Positions 6,717 through 10,624 of a stretch of 10,624 bases of DNA are shown here, in pieces. The number at the start of each line of letters is the position of its first letter. The first letter of the stretch is position 1. This DNA comes from Bacteroidota bacterium. Lineage in GTDB: Bacteria; Bacteroidota; Ignavibacteria; Ignavibacteriales; Melioribacteraceae. The notes beneath the pieces were generated by a model. That model made no database searches and was not told where the DNA came from. It saw only the letters and a list, made by a program, of their open reading frames with translations. The position numbers and the translations under genes are program-made. The stretch covers positions 1 through 10,624 of the forward strand of contig JAEXOD010000158.1 of assembly GCA_023447335.1 (NCBI GenBank). The letters run 5' to 3'.

Positions 6717-8168
6717 ATGATGAAAAGTTTAATATTTTTGTTTTTAATTACATTATTGTCAGAAATAATTAGTGCTCAAGTAATTATTACTAAAACTGAG
6801 TTTTATGGAGGTCCTTTTTCAGATATTCCTGCAAGTACTATTAAGTTAATAGATAACAATTATTTAATAGCAGGTTATACATATACTCAAAATGAATCAA
6901 ATAGTGATATTTTGCTAATCAAAATAGACGAAAGCGGTACTAAAATATGGGATAAAACAATAGGCACAGTTGGTTTTGATTACTGTAATTCGGTAGTTGA
7001 AGATGAAAGTGGTAATTTGTTTTTAACGGGCTATTCAACGCTTCACGGCTCAAAAGATATCTTTCTTATTAAAACAGATAATTACGGTAATGTAATTTGG
7101 GAAAAATATTTTGAAGAAGAAGGTATACAAAATTCAACGGGTATATGTATTGTACAAAATAAAATATATTTAAATGGTTATACAAATAACATAACTGCCG
7201 GTGATTACGATCTTTATATAACATGTTCAGATTTAAACGGAAATTTACTTTGGCAGAAAAAGATTGGGGGAACCGGTAGTGAGCTTTCAGCTAATATAAT
7301 TGGGCAAAATGATTGTATTATTTCTGCAGGCTCTACCGGCTCATTTAATGCAGTTAATAGGGATATGCTTGCGGTTAAACTTGATTTGCAGGGGAATATT
7401 ATTTGGCAAAAAAACTTTAATAGAAATAATTTTGATAGTGCCGGTAAAATAACACATACTGCTGACGGGGGATACGCATTTATCGGAAGTTCCGATAAAC
7501 ACGGAAGTGATTTTATGGATATGAGCATATTTAGAATGAATTCTGACGGTATTAAAAAATGGGGAGTTTATAAAGAAGCGTATAACAATTATGATTATGG
7601 TACTGACATTTTGCAACTAACAAACGGTTCGTTTTTGGCAATAGGCAACTCAAAAAAAGATAATTATAATAATGATATAATTATTATAAACATAGATAGT
7701 TTAGGTACAACCAAATGGAACCATATTATTGATTTGGGTAAAAACGAATGGGTAAATAATTTAATTAGAATTAATGAAAATAGATATATGTTAATTGGAT
7801 ATACTAATTCAAATAATAATTATTGTGATGATATTTTTGTTATAATTTTTGAAATAAATCCCACAAATGTAGAAGGGGAAAGTTATATACCAAAGGACTT
7901 CTTGTATAATAATTACCCAAATCCGTTTAATCCTTCAACAACAATTAATTATAGTATTGCAGAAGCATCAGAAGTAATGCTGCAGATATATAATGTATCC
8001 GGTCAAATTATTAAAGAATTAGTTAACGATCATAAAAATTCAGGATTTTATTCAATATTGTGGGACGGGAAAAACGATAGCGGTGATTTTGTTTCATCCG
8101 GTGTTTATTTTTGTTTGTTAACTGCAGGCAAGAAAAATTTTATAAACAAATTAGCTTTAATTAAGTGA
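6717..8168 (+). CDS. Secreted seven-bladed propeller protein with T9SS C-terminal domain
   Basis: A 483-residue secreted protein. Residues 1-21 are a signal peptide ending ISAQ. The body (about 25-382) is a run of repeats of 50-52 residues, each ending in a strand, a D-x-x-G turn and a Trp (for example KIDESGTKIW, KTDNYGNVIW, KLDLQGNIIW). The Trp residues fall at 78, 128, 179, 230, 282 and 334. With the strands at both ends this gives six full repeats plus a split seventh, the usual closure of a seven-bladed beta-propeller. Residues 395-483 are a T9SS type A sorting domain: NYPNPFNPSTTINYS, LQIYNVSGQIIKEL, GFYSILWDGKNDSG, SSGVYFCLLTAG. T9SS carries such proteins across the outer membrane. GGAG at 6710-6713 fits the second ATG (6720) slightly better than 6717, so the true start may be one codon later. 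The ligand is unknown. Confidence 0.9.
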   Translation: MMKSLIFLFLITLLSEIISAQVIITKTEFYGGPFSDIPASTIKLIDNNYLIAGYTYTQNESNSDILLIKIDESGTKIWDKTIGTVGFDYCNSVVEDESGNLFLTGYSTLHGSKDIFLIKTDNYGNVIWEKYFEEEGIQNSTGICIVQNKIYLNGYTNNITAGDYDLYITCSDLNGNLLWQKKIGGTGSELSANIIGQNDCIISAGSTGSFNAVNRDMLAVKLDLQGNIIWQKNFNRNNFDSAGKITHTADGGYAFIGSSDKHGSDFMDMSIFRMNSDGIKKWGVYKEAYNNYDYGTDILQLTNGSFLAIGNSKKDNYNNDIIIINIDSLGTTKWNHIIDLGKNEWVNNLIRINENRYMLIGYTNSNNNYCDDIFVIIFEINPTNVEGESYIPKDFLYNNYPNPFNPSTTINYSIAEASEVMLQIYNVSGQIIKELVNDHKNSGFYSILWDGKNDSGDFVSSGVYFCLLTAGKKNFINKLALIK

Positions 8169-8222
8169 ATTTCGTGTTGTTTGTAATTGTAAATATTATT
8201 AATTAAGTTCAATTTTTATAGC

Positions 8223-8257
8223 TTTTATTAGTCTGTTTTTATGCGGACTTAATAAAA
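8223..8257. other. Hairpin between convergent genes, not a canonical terminator
   Basis: A 13-bp stem with one bulged T joins 8223-8235 to 8244-8257 around an 8-base loop. The core is AGTCTG with CGGACT, flanked by TTTTATT on the left and AATAAAA on the right. It sits between the T9SS gene (ends 8168) and the receiver gene (ends 8267), where a terminator is expected. The T-rich arm lies before rather than after the stem on both strands, so it does not fit the intrinsic terminator model. Confidence 0.4.
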
Positions 8258-8266
8258 TCCCGTAAC

Positions 8267-8632
8267 TTAAATAATTACTCTATTTACTTTTTCTAATATT
8301 GTTTGAATGCTTGCGGGTTTTAATATATATTCTGACACCCCTAAATTTACGGCTTGCTTTATAATATCTGTATTTTTATTGGCAGACATAATAATAACGG
8401 GTAAATTTTTATATGATTCGCTTTTGCGAATAGTTTCTAAAAATTGAATACCATTCATAATAGGCATTTCAATATCAAGCATTATTAAAGAAGGAGATAT
8501 TTGTTTTAAAGCATCTAACCCCTCCACTCCGTTCTTTGCTAATTCAACTTTTACTTCGCCTCGCATCATTAAAGCTTTTTGTAACATTGCAGAAAAAGCA
8601 GGACTATCATCAACTATCAAAACAGATTTCAT
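8267..8632 (-). CDS. Stand-alone CheY-like receiver protein
   Basis: A 121-residue protein consisting of one receiver domain and nothing else. The acidic pair is D8-D9 (VLIVDDSPAF), the phospho-acceptor is D53 (IMLDIEMPIMNG), S83 stands in the Thr/Ser position (VIIMSANKN), and K105 is in YILKP. All residues needed for phosphorylation are present. With no output domain it should act through protein contacts, as CheY or phosphorelay intermediates do. No chemotaxis gene or kinase is adjacent; the nearest kinase is the LytS-type one at 3707-4777. GGGA about five bases upstream of the ATG is a good ribosome site. It is divergent from the DnaE-like gene across a 110-base AT-rich spacer in which I see no clear promoter. 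Confidence 0.94.
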   Translation of the reverse strand: MKSVLIVDDSPAFSAMLQKALMMRGEVKVELAKNGVEGLDALKQISPSLIMLDIEMPIMNGIQFLETIRKSESYKNLPVIIMSANKNTDIIKQAVNLGVSEYILKPASIQTILEKVNRVII

Positions 8633-8742
8633 TTTATTCCCATCGATTTTAACTACTTTCTAAAAATAGAAAAAAAATTTAAAAAATTCAAATATAAAAA
8701 GTATTTGATGCTTGCATTATTGAATAAAATGTTTTAATTTTA

Positions 8743-10452
8743 GTGTACAAATGTTTACTATATTGTGACAAAATGGAAGATAAAACAGAATTTAGCATAG
8801 ACTTAGAATCGTATAAATTACCGGAAACTAAGCGGAGTAAAGATGCTTTGCCGATAGTTTACCCGGAAATTGCTCGCAATAAAGGAGGTGTTGATTTTGA
8901 TATATACGATTACAATATGCTTTTTAACGATGAGGGGACAAAAAAAATAATAAGAGAAGGGAACACCATCGGTTGTTTTTATATAGAGTCTCCCGGAATG
9001 CGTTCGCTATTAAAAAAGCTAGATTGTGATAATTTTGAATTGCTTACTGCCGCTAGTTCGGTTATACGCCCCGGAGTTGCCGAAAGCGGTATGATGCAGG
9101 AATTTATTTTGCGTCATAAAGACCCGAAACGAAGAAAATATTTACTACCCCAATTAAAAGATATTTTGGGTGAAACTTACGGTGTTATGATTTATCAAGA
9201 AGATGTATTAAAAGTTGCCAACAAAGTTGTCGGTCTTACTTTGGAAGAAGCAGATTTGTTAAGGCGTGCCATGAGCGGTAAAATGAGGTCTCACAATGCA
9301 ATGCAGCAAATAGAATCTAGATTTTTTGAATCGTGCAGAGAAAAAGGTTATAACGAATATATAATAAGAGAGTTGTGGAGACAAATAGAATCGTTTGCAG
9401 GTTATGCATTTTGCAAGGCTCATAGTGCATCGTTTGCTTTATTGTCATTTCAGGTTGCATATTTAAAAGTACATTATCCCGCAGAGTTTCTTTCAAGCGT
9501 TCTTTCTAACGGAGGAGGGTATTATTCGGCTGCTGTTTATATACAGGAAGCGAAAAGATTGGGGATAGATGTTTTATTACCGTGTGTTAATAATAGTTTA
9601 GTTGAGTACACCGGTTTTGATAAAGAGATTAGAATCGGTTTTTTAGCAATTAAAGGGCTTAGAACAAAAACGGCTGAAAGAATTGTAGAAGAAAGAACTG
9701 CAAACGGTGAATATAAATCGTTGTTGGATTTTCTTTTGCGAGTTAAACCCGGTTATGAAGATACATATTTGCTTATAAAAGTTGGGGCTATGCAATGCTT
9801 TAATAAAACTCGTCCCGCATTAATGCGTTTGTTGGATATTTATGTAAAGCATAGACGTATTTTGGATTCCGAATATTTTAACCTTTTTGAAGATGAATCG
9901 CTTGAACTTGAACGATTAGCTTATACCGAAGTTGAATATAGTATTGAAGAAATTTGTGCCGCAGAGTATGAGTTGTTTGATTTTATGATAACTAAACATC
10001 CGCTAAACTTTTTTGAACAATATGTCAATCTACCCCAAATTATTAAAGCTGCCGATATGACAAAATTTGCGGGAAAATCGATTAAAATGATTGGCTGGTA
10101 TATGGCAAGTAAACGTATAAAAACAAAATCCGACCAAATTATGAAGTTTCTTTCGCTTGAAGACTTAACGGGTACTTTTGAGGCAGTTGTTTTTCCGAAA
10201 GAATACGAACTTTATGCCGAGTTAACTCTTTCGATGGGTCCTTACTATATAAAAGGGACGGTTGATGCAGAAGGGGCAAATAGTATTGTGGTAGAAAAAA
10301 TGGCAATTCTTTCCGCTAAAAATGTTAAAGCAGTTACTCAAAGAGATAGCGCCGAAAATAATTACTTCGGAGATGTAGAACGTGTAGATGAAAGTGAATT
10401 TAATATGTTTAATGTCCTTGATCAAGAAAAATTACGCCAAGCGTATTTATAG
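8743..10452 (+). CDS. C-terminal half of a DnaE-type DNA polymerase III alpha subunit, N-terminus missing
   Basis: A 569-residue protein matching the second half of the short DnaE-like polymerases of about 1000 residues. Recognisable in order: REGNTIGCFYIESPGM (71-86) and AASSVIRPGVAESGMMQEF (103-121) of the fingers, YGVMIYQEDVLKVA (146-159), LLRRAMSGKMRSH (172-184), FAGYAFCKAHSASFALLSFQ (218-237), a helix-hairpin-helix region (about 300-355), and an OB-fold (about 445-525, KSIKMIGWYMASKRI, FEAVVFPKEYE). The PHP domain and the palm with its three catalytic Asp are absent, so it cannot polymerise alone. Homology seems to begin near residue 32; residues 1-30 look unrelated. An in-frame stop at 8725-8727 rules out extension. 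Neither the GTG at 8743 nor the ATG at 8773 has a ribosome site. It may be a truncated relic, or one half of a split enzyme. Confidence 0.85.
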   Translation: MYKCLLYCDKMEDKTEFSIDLESYKLPETKRSKDALPIVYPEIARNKGGVDFDIYDYNMLFNDEGTKKIIREGNTIGCFYIESPGMRSLLKKLDCDNFELLTAASSVIRPGVAESGMMQEFILRHKDPKRRKYLLPQLKDILGETYGVMIYQEDVLKVANKVVGLTLEEADLLRRAMSGKMRSHNAMQQIESRFFESCREKGYNEYIIRELWRQIESFAGYAFCKAHSASFALLSFQVAYLKVHYPAEFLSSVLSNGGGYYSAAVYIQEAKRLGIDVLLPCVNNSLVEYTGFDKEIRIGFLAIKGLRTKTAERIVEERTANGEYKSLLDFLLRVKPGYEDTYLLIKVGAMQCFNKTRPALMRLLDIYVKHRRILDSEYFNLFEDESLELERLAYTEVEYSIEEICAAEYELFDFMITKHPLNFFEQYVNLPQIIKAADMTKFAGKSIKMIGWYMASKRIKTKSDQIMKFLSLEDLTGTFEAVVFPKEYELYAELTLSMGPYYIKGTVDAEGANSIVVEKMAILSAKNVKAVTQRDSAENNYFGDVERVDESEFNMFNVLDQEKLRQAYL

Positions 10453-10507
10453 TGTTAAATGTTGAGTGGTAAGTAAATAATGTTAAATGTTGAGTGTTAA
10501 GTGTTGA
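10452..10507 (+). repeat. Tandem heptamer repeat (RTGTTRA, eight copies)
   Basis: Eight head-to-tail 7-base units follow the polymerase gene, the first sharing the G of its TAG stop: GTGTTAA, ATGTTGA, GTGGTAA, GTAAATA, ATGTTAA, ATGTTGA, GTGTTAA, GTGTTGA. Six match RTGTTRA exactly; the third has one change and the fourth is degenerate. The order suggests a duplicated block of several units. Such arrays are variable-number repeats that arise by slippage; no function is evident. There is no hairpin or T tract here that would terminate the gene. Confidence 0.85.
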
Positions 10508-10530
10508 ATAAAAAGAACAAAAATAATAAT

Positions 10531-10624
10531 ACTCGCAACCCGTGAATTTATTCATGGGGAATAATATACCTATATAAGTAAGTTTTAGCGGGGTTTGTTT
10601 ACCACTATCTGAAGATAGTGGTAA
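10531..10624. repeat. Two-hairpin element, IS200/IS605-end or REP-like, cut by the window edge
   Basis: The first hairpin is CCCGTGAA (10539-10546) with TTCATGGG (10551-10558), 8 bp with one G-T pair and a TTTA loop. The second is TTACCACTATC (10599-10609) with GATAGTGGTAA (10614-10624), a perfect 11-bp stem with a TGAA loop that reaches the window end. Between them, CGGGGTTTG near 10589-10597 could pair loosely with CAACCCG near 10536-10542. Paired foldback structures like this, outside genes, are typical of the ends of IS200/IS605 elements and of REP sequences mobilised by Y1 (RAYT) transposases. No transposase is in the window, so the assignment is inferred. Confidence 0.5.

Noticed and set aside
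7214..7616. Two minus-strand open frames opposite the propeller gene
   Set aside because: Both are antisense to the repeat region of a clear secreted protein, and they arise from its repetitive codon pattern.
8743..8800. Split-intein origin for the polymerase fragment, as in cyanobacterial split DnaE
   Set aside because: The first residues show no C-terminal intein sequence and no terminal His-Asn before a Cys or Ser junction, and the break is at a different place in the protein.
10222..10425. Minus-strand open frame opposite the polymerase OB-fold region
   Set aside because: Antisense to a conserved coding region with no similarity to any family I know.
10452..10507. Possible CRISPR array
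   Set aside because: The units are 7 bases, head to tail, with no unique spacers; this is a simple tandem repeat.

Overview
This AT-rich window looks like the genome of an FCB-group bacterium, most likely Ignavibacteriota or a close relative rather than a core Bacteroidota. The main evidence is a secreted protein ending in a type IX secretion (T9SS) C-terminal domain with the motif NYPNPFNPSTTINYS, typical of Ignavibacteria and neighbours. A Bacteroidota-style promoter (TAnnTTTG) is also visible, yet several genes carry clear Shine-Dalgarno sequences (GGAGG, GAGGA, AAGGG), which core Bacteroidota mostly lack. No gene symbol is certain, and the phylum assignment is inference.

Layout. Positions 1-1512 (minus) hold a signalling cluster: a small protein resembling the N-terminal module of HD-GYP proteins, an HDOD protein, and the start of a probable GAF-type sensor cut by the window edge. 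Divergent from it, 1742-2944 (plus) encodes an exported SPOR-domain protein and a CsgG/FlgO-like lipoprotein, closed by a strong hairpin terminator shared with the convergent genes that follow. Positions 2995-5822 (minus) are one tight operon with overlapping genes: a LytS-like protein that has lost its phospho-acceptor His and ATP-binding Asn, a normal LytS-type membrane histidine kinase, and a LytTR response regulator. Divergent from it, 6046-8168 (plus) encodes an exported DJ-1/PfpI-like protein and a seven-bladed propeller protein with a T9SS sorting domain. Then come a stand-alone CheY-like receiver (8267-8632, minus) and a 569-residue protein matching only the C-terminal half of a DnaE-type DNA polymerase (8743-10452, plus). 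The right end holds a tandem heptamer repeat and a two-hairpin element resembling the ends of IS200/IS605 or REP elements.

How the parts may work together. The most interesting unit is 2995-8168. The spacer between the kinase operon and the exported pair holds three direct copies of a TTAAyCGyTwA-like sequence, 30 and 20 bp apart, one containing an exact match to the published LytTR-binding consensus, placed just upstream of a Bacteroidota-type promoter for the exported pair. This suggests (inference) a membrane sensor pair of one active and one dead kinase, signalling through the LytTR regulator to switch on a secreted protein pair. The other notable point is the headless DnaE gene, which lacks the PHP domain and all polymerase catalytic aspartates.

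No gene-free stretch exceeds 300 bases. The longest are 1513-1741 and 5823-6045, both between divergent genes.
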